Source: Myxococcaceae bacterium (lineage in GTDB: Bacteria; Myxococcota_A; Polyangia; Polyangiales; Ga0077539). From it: a stretch of DNA of 64,000 nucleotides. Made by a program: the position numbers and the translations under genes. This document shows, piece by piece, positions 8,690 to 20,033 of this stretch. The first letter of the stretch is position 1, and each line of letters starts with the position of its first letter. A model generated the notes under the pieces. That model was not told the origin of the DNA. It saw only the letters and a program-made list of their open reading frames with translations, and did no database searches. The DNA lies in the NCBI GenBank assembly GCA_004297725.1, contig SCUS01000071.1, positions 124,001 to 188,000 on the forward strand, read 5' to 3'.

Positions 8690-9709
8690 TCACCGGAGGA
8701 GCGTGAGGGGTCGGAGCAGGCCGCCGAGACCGAAGCCCGGGGAGCGCGCGCAGCCGGGCTGCTCGGCCGGGGTCGCCAGGGCCTCGCGCTGCTCGCGCCA
8801 GACGCGCAGCAGCTCGTCGGCGTCGGCGAAGGGGAAGGAGCGGTGGTGGAAGCTGCAAGGGCTCACCCGGCGGTCGCTGGTCACCACGACGAACTCCCTC
8901 CCGGCCGGGCACGCCCGGGCCTCGAAGAGCTGCGGGACGGCCTCCATCCGCTCGCCCCAGCACACGTCGAGCTTCACGGTCATGCGCCCTCCCAGCGCGC
9001 GGGAGAGCGCCCGCACCCGCCCGGCGAGCGCCTCGGACTCCGCCCCCGAGAGGTGCATCGCCGGGTCGCGCCCGTTGTAGGAGAGCAGCAGCACGTCGCG
9101 GCAGCCGCGGCCCGCCAGGTCGAGCACGAAGGCCTCCACCGAGGCGAGGCGCTCAGGGGTGACCAGCCAGTTGACGCCGTGGCGCACCCGACGCGCGGCG
9201 AGTCGGGAGAGCGCCGGGCGGTGGTCGACGTCGTCGTAGACCGAGACCCTGATCTGCCCGACGAAGGGAGCGAGGGCCCCGGCCATGGCGTCGGTGAGGA
9301 GCGCGCCGTTGGTGGTGAGGCTCACCGCCAGCGAGGTCTCCTCGGAGAGCCTCCGCACCAGGGCCGAGAACCCTTTGAAGGCGAGGGGTTCGCCGCCGCC
9401 GAAGGCGACCTCCAGGGTGCCCCTCTCGTCGAGGTCGCGGAGCAGCGCGAAGGCCTCGTCGGCGCTCCAGCCGCTGGCGGCGGTCGCGTCGCGAGAGCAG
9501 AAGGTGCACGCCAGGTTGCAGGCGTTGGTGATCGCGAACTGCACCGCCCGAGGCGCGCGCATCCGGAGGCCGAGGGTCTCGGGCCCGTCGCAGAGGGCGG
9601 TGAGCCCGGTGCGCCGGTCGAAGAGCAGCAGCGCGTCGTCGAGGGCGAAGCGGCGCATCGAAGAGAGGGCGGCCGGGAGCTCGATGTCGTCCTCCGCGCG
9701 CTCGCTCAT
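8690..9709 (-). CDS. Radical SAM protein with SPASM/twitch-like C-terminus
   Basis: A 339-residue radical SAM enzyme. The 4Fe-4S motif is CNLACTFC (Cys64, Cys68, Cys71), followed by the SAM-binding GGGEP motif and the LTTNG strand of the radical SAM barrel. The C-terminal region has ACPAGREFVVVTSDRRVSPCSFHH, which resembles half of a SPASM or twitch cluster site seen in peptide- and protein-modifying members. About 50 residues precede the barrel (DALLLFDRRTGLTALCDGPE). The ATG at 9709 is preceded by an extended -10 element and starts the two-gene unit with the L12-domain protein. The substrate is unknown, and no short precursor peptide gene is evident nearby. Confidence 0.85.
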   Translation of the reverse strand: MSERAEDDIELPAALSSMRRFALDDALLLFDRRTGLTALCDGPETLGLRMRAPRAVQFAITNACNLACTFCSRDATAASGWSADEAFALLRDLDERGTLEVAFGGGEPLAFKGFSALVRRLSEETSLAVSLTTNGALLTDAMAGALAPFVGQIRVSVYDDVDHRPALSRLAARRVRHGVNWLVTPERLASVEAFVLDLAGRGCRDVLLLSYNGRDPAMHLSGAESEALAGRVRALSRALGGRMTVKLDVCWGERMEAVPQLFEARACPAGREFVVVTSDRRVSPCSFHHRSFPFADADELLRVWREQREALATPAEQPGCARSPGFGLGGLLRPLTLLR

Positions 9710-9716
9710 GGCCCGG

Positions 9717-9725
9717 ACGCTAGCA
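9717..9725 (-). promoter_or_regulatory. Extended -10 element before the radical SAM gene
   Basis: On the minus strand TGCTAGCGT ends 7 bp before the ATG at 9709. It matches an extended -10 (TGn then TAnnnT), and no good -35 is visible. The same block, with the surrounding GG before it and CCGG after it, precedes the gene starting at 50366. It implies a leaderless transcript. Confidence 0.4.
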
Positions 9726-9859
9726 CCGCCCCGAGCGCTCCCCGCGGAAAGTCCACGCGCTGGCAAACGGGGTGATGGCGCGGGCGGGGGAGTCTGTGCG
9801 AGGGTGCGCCGCCCGCGCGGGGGAGAAGGATTCCCCAGGCGCGAATGGAGGAGTCGAAG

Positions 9860-10585
9860 ATGGTCAGCAAGATCCAGGAGAGCGACGTCGGCGTGTGGAA
9901 GAACACGGTCACCGGCGTGGGCCTCGGGCGCAAGCTCTTCACCTACGAGGATGGCGGCTCGCTCTACTCGACGAGCGCGAAGTACGGCACCTTCAAGCAG
10001 CTCGGCGAGGGCTACAACACCCGGCTGCTGCTCGCCGACGGCACCGACGAGGGCCTGCTCTACGCCATCGAGGAGAGCGGCACGCTCTACCAGATCGACC
10101 CGACCTCGGGCGAGTGGGAGCAGATCGGCGAGGACGGCGCGTGGGCTGACGTGGTCGCCGCCGACGCGGCCGACGGCACGGTCTACTACGTCGACGACGA
10201 GGGCAGCCTCTTCGCGATGCCGGTCGACGGCGGCGACGCCACGGAGCTCGGCGAGGGCTACGACACCGCGGCGCTCTTCTTCTGGCAGGGCTACGTCTAC
10301 GTGCTGGAGAACGACGGCTCGCTCTACAAGGTCGACGCCGAGAGCGGCGAGTGGGAGCTCTTCGGCGCCGAAGGGGCCTACGACGACACGCTGGCGGCGA
10401 CGATCCACCAGGGCGTCTTCTACGCGGTCGAGGAAGACGGCTCGCTGGGCGCCACCACGCTGGAAGACGGCTCGTACGAGGAGCTCACCGGGGCCGACCT
10501 CAGCGACATCCGCCACCTCTTCTCCGCGAGCGGCAACCTCTACGGCATCGACAACGCCGGCACGCTCCAGCGCATCGCGCTCTGA
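9860..10585 (+). CDS. Acidic propeller-like repeat protein, unknown function
   Basis: A 241-residue soluble protein, strongly acidic, made of about five repeats of 40-45 residues of the form GSLY(K/Q)(V/I)D..SGEWE..GE...(D/A)... The repeats resemble the blades of a small beta-propeller, for example the tachylectin or lectin-like type. No signal peptide and no cysteines are visible. GGAGGAG at 9847-9853 is a strong ribosome binding site 6 bp before the ATG at 9860. The alternative ATG at 9845 would overlap that site and is less likely. It is a single gene, divergent from the radical SAM unit. A sugar or ligand-binding role is possible but not shown. Confidence 0.72.
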   Translation: MVSKIQESDVGVWKNTVTGVGLGRKLFTYEDGGSLYSTSAKYGTFKQLGEGYNTRLLLADGTDEGLLYAIEESGTLYQIDPTSGEWEQIGEDGAWADVVAADAADGTVYYVDDEGSLFAMPVDGGDATELGEGYDTAALFFWQGYVYVLENDGSLYKVDAESGEWELFGAEGAYDDTLAATIHQGVFYAVEEDGSLGATTLEDGSYEELTGADLSDIRHLFSASGNLYGIDNAGTLQRIAL

Positions 10586-10605
10586 CCGTCCCTGCCTTTC
10601 TGAGC

Positions 10606-10621
10606 GGCACCCTTCGGTGCC
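10606..10621. terminator. Small perfect hairpin between two genes
   Basis: GGCACC, loop CTTC, GGTGCC forms a perfect 6-bp stem in the 50-bp gap between the propeller-like gene and the ferritin-like lipoprotein gene. There is no T-tract, so intrinsic termination is doubtful. It lies just before the ATG at 10622 and 15 bp before the ATG at 10637, so it could instead affect translation. Confidence 0.25.
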
Positions 10622-10636
10622 ATGCTCCTGCGCACC

Positions 10637-11941
10637 ATGCGCAACTCCACCCGCTTCCGAACAGGGCTCCTCGCCGCGCTCGCCCCGCTGCTGCCGCTGG
10701 GCTGCGCCGACTCCGTGACCGCCACGGACGCCTCCGCGGACACCGGCATCGACCTCGGAGCCCCCGTCGATCGGGTCACGCCGCCCGACACGGGGACGCC
10801 CGTCGACTCCGGCACCCCCATCGACGTGATCGCCGCGGAGGACCGTCCCGACGCGGTCGACGCGCCGGCGGTCGACGTGGCGCCGCAGTGCCCGACCGGT
10901 CGGGGCAAGCGCCAGTGCATGACGCGCGCGCAGGTGGAGGACCGCATCCGCAACCCGCCGGGGCTGCGCCCTCCCGAGGACGCCGGCGCGGGCGACGCGG
11001 GTCTCCCGCCGCTCGACGTGCCCTCCGAGCCCAACGGTTGTTACTCCCCCAGGTATGTCCAGAGCGGGTGCTGCAACCCCGCCTACGCGGTCGAGCGCGA
11101 GGGCGACCAGTGCTGCTACCTCTGGTGCGACATGGCCTGCTGCGGTCGCCCGATGGTGGTCCGCGGCGAGGCCCGCGCGGCGACGATGGTCGAGGCCTCC
11201 GCGTGGTCGGTGGCCTCGGAGGGCGAGGTCGCGGGGCTCGACGCGCCGACCCGCGCGGCGCTCGCGAGGCGCTGGCGCGACGACGGCCGGATGGAGCACG
11301 CCTCGGTGGCCTCCTTCGCCCGCTTCACCCTCGAGCTCATGGCCCTGGGGGCTCCTCCCTCGCTGCTGGCCGAGGCGCAGCAGGCGGCGCTCGACGAGGT
11401 CGCCCACGCGCGCTCGTGCCTCGCGCTGGCCTCCCGGCTCGACGGCTCCTCCGAGGGGCCGGGTCCGCTCGACGTGGGCGGGGCGCTCGACGGAATCTGC
11501 GCGGAGAAGTCCCTTCGCGACGCCATCGTCGAGGGCTGCGTGGGCGAGACCATCGCCGCGCTCGTGGCGCAGGCGCAGCTCCGGGGCGCGACGGAGCCCG
11601 AGGCGGTCTCGGCGCTCACCCGCATCGCGGCGGACGAGGAGCGGCACGCGCACCTGGCGTGGCGCTTCGTGGCCTGGGCGCTCAGGGAGCACCCGAGCCT
11701 GCGAGGCGTGGCCGGGCGCTGCTTCGCCGACGCGCTCTCCCGCGCTCCGGCCGCGCTGGTCGAGGAGGCGGGCGTCGACGCCCGGGCCTGGAGGGCGTGG
11801 GGGAGACTCGGCGCGGAGGAGCACGCGGCGGCGGTGAGGGAGGCGCTCTCGGAGGTGATCGCCCCGTGCGCGAAGGCGCTGATGCTGGGGGAGCCCGTCG
11901 GCCGCTCGTCGGCCGGGCGCTCGCTCAGTGAAGTGACTTGA
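10637..11941 (+). CDS. Lipoprotein with ferritin-like domain
   Basis: A 434-residue predicted lipoprotein. The signal peptide from the ATG at 10637 ends in the lipobox LPLGC. An ATG five codons earlier at 10622 is also possible. An Asp/Thr/Val-rich linker follows, then a short Cys-rich segment (GCCNPAY, QCCYLWCDMACCGRP). The C-terminal 220 residues form a ferritin-like four-helix domain with paired ExxH-type ligands: Glu220 with His221, Glu254 with His257 (DEVAH), GE in EGCVGETIAAL, and DEERHAH. These are candidate di-iron ligands. The function is unknown; similar surface ferritin-like lipoproteins occur in myxobacteria. Its 3' end overlaps the convergent SDR gene by 17 bp. Confidence 0.8.
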   Translation: MRNSTRFRTGLLAALAPLLPLGCADSVTATDASADTGIDLGAPVDRVTPPDTGTPVDSGTPIDVIAAEDRPDAVDAPAVDVAPQCPTGRGKRQCMTRAQVEDRIRNPPGLRPPEDAGAGDAGLPPLDVPSEPNGCYSPRYVQSGCCNPAYAVEREGDQCCYLWCDMACCGRPMVVRGEARAATMVEASAWSVASEGEVAGLDAPTRAALARRWRDDGRMEHASVASFARFTLELMALGAPPSLLAEAQQAALDEVAHARSCLALASRLDGSSEGPGPLDVGGALDGICAEKSLRDAIVEGCVGETIAALVAQAQLRGATEPEAVSALTRIAADEERHAHLAWRFVAWALREHPSLRGVAGRCFADALSRAPAALVEEAGVDARAWRAWGRLGAEEHAAAVREALSEVIAPCAKALMLGEPVGRSSAGRSLSEVT

Positions 11942-12923
11942 AGGTGTTTCGCCCGCGGAGGTCGTCGACCGTGTCCGCGAGGGTGGAGATCGGGTCGCGC
12001 GGGCTCCAGCCGAGCTCTCGCGTGGCCCGGGCGCTGTCGCAGTACCAGTAGAGCTGCGCCATCTCGACGCTCGCGGCGTCGACCGGGGCCTTGACCCCGG
12101 CGAACTTCGCGCCGGCCTCCATGAGCTGCGCGCCGAACCTGGCCAGCGCCCTGGAGGGCGGCAGCCGAAGCGTCGGGGCCTTCACCCCGCTCACCCGCTC
12201 CAGCCGGTCGAAGAACTCCCGCAGGGTGCAGTTGCTGGCGTTGATGAGGTACCTCCGCCCGGGGGTCCCCTTCTCGTACGCGAGGGCCATCGCCTCGGCC
12301 GCGTCGCGCGCGTCGACGAAGGCCACGCCGCCCGAAGGGATCGCCGGGATCTTCCGGTCGAGGAAGTCCTTCACGTCCCCGGTGGAGGAGCCGAACTCGT
12401 CCCCCGGACCGAGCAGCAGCGACGGGTTGACGCTCACCACCGCCAGCGCCTCGCCGTTGGCCCGCAGCGCCTCCTGCTCGGCGTAGAGCTTGGAGCGGTA
12501 GTAGGGGAACTTCTCGATGAGCGCGTAGGGCGTCGGGTCGTCCTCGCGGGAGACCTGCGTGGCGTCCTCGCTGATGGCCACGGTGCCGCTGGTGCTCGCG
12601 TGGATCATCCGCTTCGCCCCGGCGCTCTTCGCCGCCTGCGCCACGTTGCGGGTGCCGAGCACGTGGGTGCGCCAGAGCAGCTCCCCGTCGCCCGGGTCTC
12701 GCGACACCACGCCGGCGCAGTGGAAGACCGCCTCGCAGCCCTCCATCGCCGCCTTGAGGGAGTCCGCGTCGAGGATGTCTCCCCGGACCGCGGTGACCCC
12801 CGCGCGGGGCTTCATCCGAGCCGGGGTGCGCGCGAGCGCGACCACCTCGTGGCCTCGCGCCACCAGCGCGTCGACCAGGTGGCTGCCAAGGAATCCCGTC
12901 GCGCCGGTGACCAGTGCCTTCAT
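11925..12923 (-). CDS. NAD(P)-dependent epimerase/dehydratase-type SDR
   Basis: A 332-residue extended short-chain dehydrogenase/reductase, closest in pattern to dihydroflavonol-4-reductase or hopanoid-associated sugar epimerase relatives. The Rossmann motif is VTGATGFLGSHL at the N-terminus, and the catalytic YxxxK is in YYRSKLYAE with the preceding HASTSG serine strand. It is the last gene of the four-gene unit with elbD, beginning 20 bp after the elbD stop. That placement suggests a redox step on an alkyl or acyl-glycerol lipid intermediate, but this is inference. No membrane segment is seen. Confidence 0.85.
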   Translation of the reverse strand: MKALVTGATGFLGSHLVDALVARGHEVVALARTPARMKPRAGVTAVRGDILDADSLKAAMEGCEAVFHCAGVVSRDPGDGELLWRTHVLGTRNVAQAAKSAGAKRMIHASTSGTVAISEDATQVSREDDPTPYALIEKFPYYRSKLYAEQEALRANGEALAVVSVNPSLLLGPGDEFGSSTGDVKDFLDRKIPAIPSGGVAFVDARDAAEAMALAYEKGTPGRRYLINASNCTLREFFDRLERVSGVKAPTLRLPPSRALARFGAQLMEAGAKFAGVKAPVDAASVEMAQLYWYCDSARATRELGWSPRDPISTLADTVDDLRGRNTFKSLH

Positions 12924-12942
12924 CGTTGCCTCAGTCGGTGCT

Positions 12943-15900
12943 TCAACCCAGTTGGAAGGCGCGCGTGAAGGTCTGCAGCAGGCTCACGTCGTTGGACTTC
13001 ACCTGCCCCGACATGAACTCCGCGACCCCGGGCTCGTAGCCCTCGCGCACGATGCGAGTGAACAGCTCGGGGCTGGTCTTGAGCACGCAGTCCGCGGTGC
13101 CGCCCTTTCTCTTGCCCATGACCACGCGGCACTCCGTCGCGTCGACCTGCACGGTCCACTTGGCCTCGGGCTCGGCCCCGAGGGTGAAGTAGAAGCTCAC
13201 CGGGTTCTCCACCCGGCCCTGGAGGAAGCGCTTCGGGAGCTCCTCGAAGAGCGTCACCAGCGGGTGCTTGCGGGGCGCCTCCTCCTTCGCGTCGGCCAGC
13301 GTCGAGAGGTCGAGCACCGCGCCGTCGCGCAGGGCCTCCACCGCCCGCTGCGCGAGCCGCGCCACGGTGCGCGCCGACTCCACGGGCTTCATCCCCCTGG
13401 TGAGCCGGCGGAGCTGCTCGAAGTCCAGCGACGGGCCGATGCGCGCGGTGATGTCCCGCTTCGTCGGCACCATCCGGCTCTTGGGCATCGCCTCGTAGGT
13501 TCCGCCGAGCCACACCGGCAGCACGTCCACCTCGTGGTGCAGCGCCAGGAAGCCGACGGCCCCGAGAAACTTCTGGATCCGCCCGTCGGGGCTGCGCGTC
13601 CCCTCCGGGAAGATCAGCACGGTCTTGCCCGCCCGGAGCAGCGCGCCGACCTCGTTGAGGGTCTCGTGCAGCCCCGCGTCGCGGTCGAAGCTCGCCACGT
13701 TGGTGAGGTTCTCCATCACCGCGCGCTTGAGGGGCGTGTCGAAGAAGTAGTCGCGCGCCGCCAGGGCCACGAGGTTCTTGCCGTAGGTCCCGAGGGCGTA
13801 CTTCACGAAGCCCATGTCGAGGTGGCTCGTGTGGTTGGCCACCACCAGCGCGTTGCGGTTGTGCGGGATGTACGCGCGCCCGGTCACCCTGGGCTTCATC
13901 AGCGTCGCGTAGAACTCGCGCTGCAGCACCGAGAGCGCCGACTTCGCGGCGTCCTTCAGGGGCTCCGGCACGTCGAGCCTGAACTCGTCGTCGTCGTCCG
14001 TCGGGGCCGTCGCCCGCGGCTCGTCGTGCAGCCGCGCGTGCTCGCTCTCCAGCCCCAGCGCCCGCTCCAGCTCCCCGACGGTCTCCAGCGTGACCATCTC
14101 CTGCGGAACCTGCCGACCCCGGATCGCCTCCAGGGCCACGGCGAGCTCCATCGCCATCAGCGAGTCGTACCCGAGGTCTCCCCGCAGCCGGGTCTTCTCG
14201 GTGACGTCCTCCAGCGGCCGACGCGCGATGGTCGCGATCGCCTTGCGCACGGGGTTGTCCGTCGTCGCGGCGCCCGCCACCGGGCGCGCGGGCGTCGTCG
14301 CCGCCACGAGGCGCTCCACGATGGGGCGCACCTCGTTGCGCTTCACCTTGCGCGTCGCCGTGCGGGGGAGCGTCGCGTCGTAGGGGAGCACCACCGCGGG
14401 CTGCCAGGCCGGCGGCAGGTCGCGCACGGCGTTCTTCAGGTTGCGCAGCGCGCGGTCGCGCCGGGCCGCCCGCTCGTCGGGCTCGACGCCCTCCAGGTCG
14501 GGCACGGCCAGCAGCGCCAGGCGCTCTCCGCCTCGGGGGTCGGCGATGCCGAGCACCACGAGCTCCTTCACCAGGGCCACCTCGCCGAGCGCCCGCTCGA
14601 CGTCGTCGGGGTAGATGTTCTCCCCGTTGGAGGCGACCACGACGTCCTTGCTGCGGCCGACGAGGGTGAGCTTGCCCTTCTTGTCGATGGCCCCGAGGTC
14701 GCCGGTGCGCAGCCAGCCGTCCGGGGAGAGCACCGCGGCGGTGGCCTCCGGGTCGTCGGCGTAGCCCATCATCACGTTGGGGCCTCGCGCGACCACCTCG
14801 CCCACGCCCGACGGATCGGGGTTGAGGATCTTCACCTCGACGCCGGGGATGGGTCCGCCCACGCTGCCGGGCTTCGCGGAGGAGCTGGCCCTGGCGACGG
14901 TGAGCACCGGCGCCGCCTCGGTGAGCCCGTAGCCCTCCGCGAGCGGCAGCCCGAGCCCGCGGAACATCTCCGCCGTCTCCGTGGGGAGCGCCGCGCCACC
15001 CGAGATCAGGAAGCGCAGCCGTCCGCCGAGGCGCGCGTGCACCGGGCCGAAGAGCACCTGGCCGACGTTGATGCCGACCTTCTCGCCGAGCGTGCGGTTG
15101 AGCGCGAGCGCGGCGTCGAAGACGGTCCCGGCGCCGGGGCCGAGGTCCTTCACCTGCTGGGTGATGCGGCGCTCGAGGAGCTGCCAGAGCGCGGGGACGC
15201 CCACCATCGCGGAGACCTTGGCGTCGCGCAGCGCCTCGACCACGCGCTCGCCGGTGAGCTCGTCGAGGTAGACCATCGACGAGCCGCGAGAGAGCGGCAG
15301 CAGCAGCCCGCAGGTGAACTCGAAGGTGTGATGCAGCGGCAGCACCGAGAGCACCCGGTCGCCCTCGCCGAGCGGAAACACCGGAGCCAGCGACGCGATG
15401 AGCCGGCAGAAGTTGCCGTGCGAGAGCATCACGCCCTTGGGGGTTCCGGTCGTGCCCGAGGTGTAGATCACGCTCGCGAGCGTGTCGGCCGTCGGGGCGT
15501 CGATCGCCGGCGCGGTGAGCGTCGGGTCCTCGGCGGTGATGGCGTGGAGGTCCACCGGGGTCGTGGTGAGGTCGGGGAGGGCGCCGAGGCGCTCTCGCAC
15601 CTTGTCGTCGCAGATGATCACCACCGCCCGCGACGCGCGCAGCACGTTGGAGAGCGGCCCGGACTCCATCGCGGCGTCGGTGGGCACGGCCACGGCGCCC
15701 GCGCGCAGGATGCCGAAGTACGCGATGGGCCACGCCGGGTGGTTGCCCGCGCAGAGCACCACGCGGTCGCCGGGCTTCACGCCCTCGGCGACGAGCCTCG
15801 CGGCGGTGGCCTCGGAGCGCGCCTTCCACTCGAAGAAGGACACCCGGGCGAGCCCTTCGCCCTCCATGCGCAGGAGCGCGGGGCGGTGCTCGTGGCGCTC

Positions 15901-17600
15901 CGTCGCCTCGTCGAGCACGTCGAGCAGCGAGACGTAGGCCCGCAGCGGCTTCGCCGGGCGGTTGAGGCGCTCCTCGATGAGCGGCATCACCCAGCGGTCG
16001 AGGCCCGGGTAGTGGACCTCCATCAGGTAGTGCCGCCAGTCGATGGCCTCCGGGGCCCAGTTGAGCGCCGCGCGGTCGGTGTCGCCGAGCCGCGCCACCA
16101 GGGCCGACATGTTGTCGGTCACGAACTGGTAGTCGGTCTCGGCCATGAAGGGGACGAAGAGCGCGAAGATCTCGCCGTTGCGCTTCGCCAGCTCGCTGTA
16201 GGAGTTGAGCGCGCGGGAGGTCGGCGCGAAGAGCACCGCCGCGGGGCCCACGGAGGCCTTGCGGGCGAGCTGCGAGAGGGTCTTCGCGGCGCGGGCGAAG
16301 GCGGGCGCCCCGCGGCTGAAGAAGCCCTCCTTGGAGACGGGCGTGGGCTCCCAGTGGGCCTGGACGAAGTTCGTCCAGGGGTTGCCCTTGCTGGTGCGCT
16401 GGTAGTGCTTGCGCTTGTAGAGCCCCGACACCTCGATGATGCGGTGCATCGAGACGGGGTTCGTGTGGCTGGTGCCGAGGTGATAGGCGGGGTGGTGGGT
16501 GCCCTCGAGCAGCGCCGCCAGCGCCAGGATCATGCCGCCGGAGACCATGTCCACGGGGATGATGTCGAGCCCGGCGGTCTGGTGCGCCGGGATCTGCATG
16601 TGCCCGCTCATGAACATGAACATGATCGGGGCCATGGTGTTGATGCCCTCGTTCCACCCCGGCGAGGGGAAGGCGACGGAGGACTCGATCACCGCGGGGC
16701 GCACGATGGTGAAGGGCAACCCGGAGCCCGCGAGCACCTGCTCGCCGAGGCTCTTGGTGTACGTGTACGTGTTGGTCCAGCCCCAGAACTTCGCGCGCTC
16801 CATGCCCACGCGCTCGCCCTCGGCCGACAGCCACTTCTCCCGCACCTTCTTCACCTCCGCGGCGAAGATCGCCCCGGTGGTGGGCTCCTTCTTCGCCTCG
16901 AGGTTGGCCTTCGCGTCGCGCTCGTACTGCGCCACGCGGTTGGCGTCGTCGGCGTGCTTCGTCACGCTCGCGGCCAGCGCCAGGCCCTCGGAGATCTCGC
17001 GGTGCGGATCCCACGGGGCGTCGGGCATGTCCTTGAAGTAGGGGAAGGGGTCGAGCCTCGGGTCGACCTCCTCCACGCGCCCGCTGCGGTAGCCCGCCAC
17101 GTAGCAGGTGCTGGTGTGCAGCACCGGCACGTTGCCCAGGGACTTGGCGAGCACCACGAGGTTCTGCATCCCCGCGGCGTTGGTGAGCAGGGCCTCGTCG
17201 AGCGGCGGGTTGAAGTCCACCACGCCGGCGACGTTGACCATCGCGTCGATGGTGCCTTCGATCTCCTTGCGCAGCTCGTTGCTGAAGCCGCAGAGCGGCT
17301 TGGAGACGTCCGCGTCCACCACGTGGATCTTGCGCCGGAGGAACTCCTCGTACTGCGCGCCAGGGTGCCTCGCCCGCAGCGGCGCGAAGGGCTCGCTCGG
17401 GGCGATGTCGGTCCAGAAGCGGGCCTCGGAGTCCTGCGACCCCTTGGAGCGCACCACCAGGAAGACCTTCCCCACGTCGGGGTAGTGGCAGAGCAGGAGC
17501 GAGAGCCAGACCTTGCCGAGGAAGCCCGTTCCTCCGACGACGATGATCCGTGAGCCTTCGAGGATCTTCGAGACGTCGAGCGGGCTGTGCCCGTTCATCA

Positions 17601-17601
<1 letters not shown>
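12943..17601 (-). CDS. elbD: ElbD-type ether-lipid multienzyme (reductase, acyl ligase, carrier, acyltransferase, SCP2)
   Basis: A 1552-residue multidomain protein. In order: a fatty-acyl reductase-type NAD(P) domain (VVGGTGFLGK near residue 25, YTYTKSLGE, to about 420); an AMP-forming acyl ligase at about 575-1080 (YTSGTTGTPKG near 713); a phosphopantetheine carrier with attachment Ser1147 in LGYDSLMAMEL; a PlsC-type acyltransferase with HxxxxD at His1257/Asp1262 and FPEGTRS; and an SCP2 sterol-carrier-like tail from about 1440. This is the architecture described for ElbD, which makes ether lipids in Myxococcus xanthus and Stigmatella and supports fruiting-body development. The start overlaps the stop of the upstream LarA-like gene (TGATG); a second ATG follows directly. 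It is not a PKS or NRPS, as no condensation or ketosynthase domain is present. Confidence 0.9.
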
Positions 17602-19201
<1,600 letters not shown>

Positions 19202-19205
<4 letters not shown>

Positions 19206-19870
19206 GGGGTCCGATCCAGGTGCACGACGGGCCAGCGGTGCGCGTGCGCGAGTCGCTCGAGGGCCGCGTCCGGGTTGACGGCGGAAGGGTGGCCGACGAC
19301 CGAGAGCATCGGCACGTCGGAGTACGAGTCACTGTAAGCGAAGCTGGCGTCGAGGTCGTGGCCGCCGCGGCGGGCGTGCTCTCGGATGAGCAGCGCCTTG
19401 GTCGGCCCGGCCACCACCGGCGGGATCATCCGGCCGCTCGCGACGCGGTCGTGGAACTCCAGCCGGTTGGCGATGACCTGGTCGGCCCCGAGCTCGCGGG
19501 CGAGCGGGACCATCAGGAAGTCGAGCGCGCCGGAGCAGATCACCACCTCGTGCCCGAGGTCCTTGCAGCGTCGGATGAGGTCGCGCGCGCCGGGGTAGAT
19601 CGCCGGGCGCAGCACCTTGTCGACGGCTTCGTCGGCGAGGGCGTGCAGGCGGTCTTCGCTCATCCCACGGAAGAGCATGTACAGCTCCTCGTTGAAGGCG
19701 CGGCGATCGCGCAGCTCGGCGAGGGCGAGCCTCGGCGCGCGCAGCAGGGCCCCGCCGAGGCGAGCGAGCGTGCGCGCAGGCGTAGCCTGGTTGAGTAGGT
19801 AGAACAGGGTCGGGTGAACGAGGTTCGTGCGGACCAGCGTTCCGTCGACGTCGAAGTAGCTCGCGGCCAT
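19202..19870 (-). CDS. HAD-IB family phosphatase (SerB-like)
   Basis: A 222-residue haloacid-dehalogenase hydrolase. The catalytic loop is DVDGT with Asp7 and Asp9, motif II is ICSGALD, motif III is a Lys in GPTKALL, and motif IV is YSDSYSDVPML. The helical cap between motifs I and II fits subclass IB, like phosphoserine phosphatase. An upstream in-frame TTG at 19909 exists but would lie within a probable -35 element. The ATG at 19870 puts the catalytic loop at the usual distance from the N-terminus. It is the first gene of the elbD operon and overlaps the LarA-like gene by ATGA. A lysophosphatidate or glycerol-phosphate substrate is plausible from context only. Confidence 0.82.
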
Positions 19871-19881
19871 CGTCCGCGCGG

Positions 19882-19909
19882 CGTCTAGCACAGGGTCCCG
19901 CTTGGACAA
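19882..19909 (-). promoter_or_regulatory. Possible promoter of the elbD operon
   Basis: On the minus strand TTGTCC (19909-19904), a 16-bp spacer and TAGACG (19887-19882), with an extended TGC just before the -10. The -10 ends 11 bp before the ATG at 19870, so the mRNA would have a very short or no leader. This also argues against the TTG at 19909 as the start. Confidence 0.35.
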
Positions 19910-20033
19910 AACCCCCTAAGTCGGCGCAGAGTCTCCGGCCCGTGAGCGGGTCGACGCTTGGCGTCACGCGGCCGACGCACCGCGGCTTCCGTTACACGGC
20001 TGCCGCTTCACGGTGAACAGGAGGGTTCGTTCG

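Noticed and set aside
12559..17553. A 1664-codon open frame on the plus strand opposite elbD
   Set aside because: Same composition artefact; ElbD has five recognisable domains in the minus frame.
19871..19909. TTG at 19909 as the HAD phosphatase start
   Set aside because: It coincides with the likely -35 element and would displace the catalytic loop by 13 residues relative to the family.
20013..20033. GTG at 20013 as the kinase start
   Set aside because: Possible, but AGGAGGG lies inside this stretch at the right distance from the TTG at 20034, which is preferred; the difference is seven residues.
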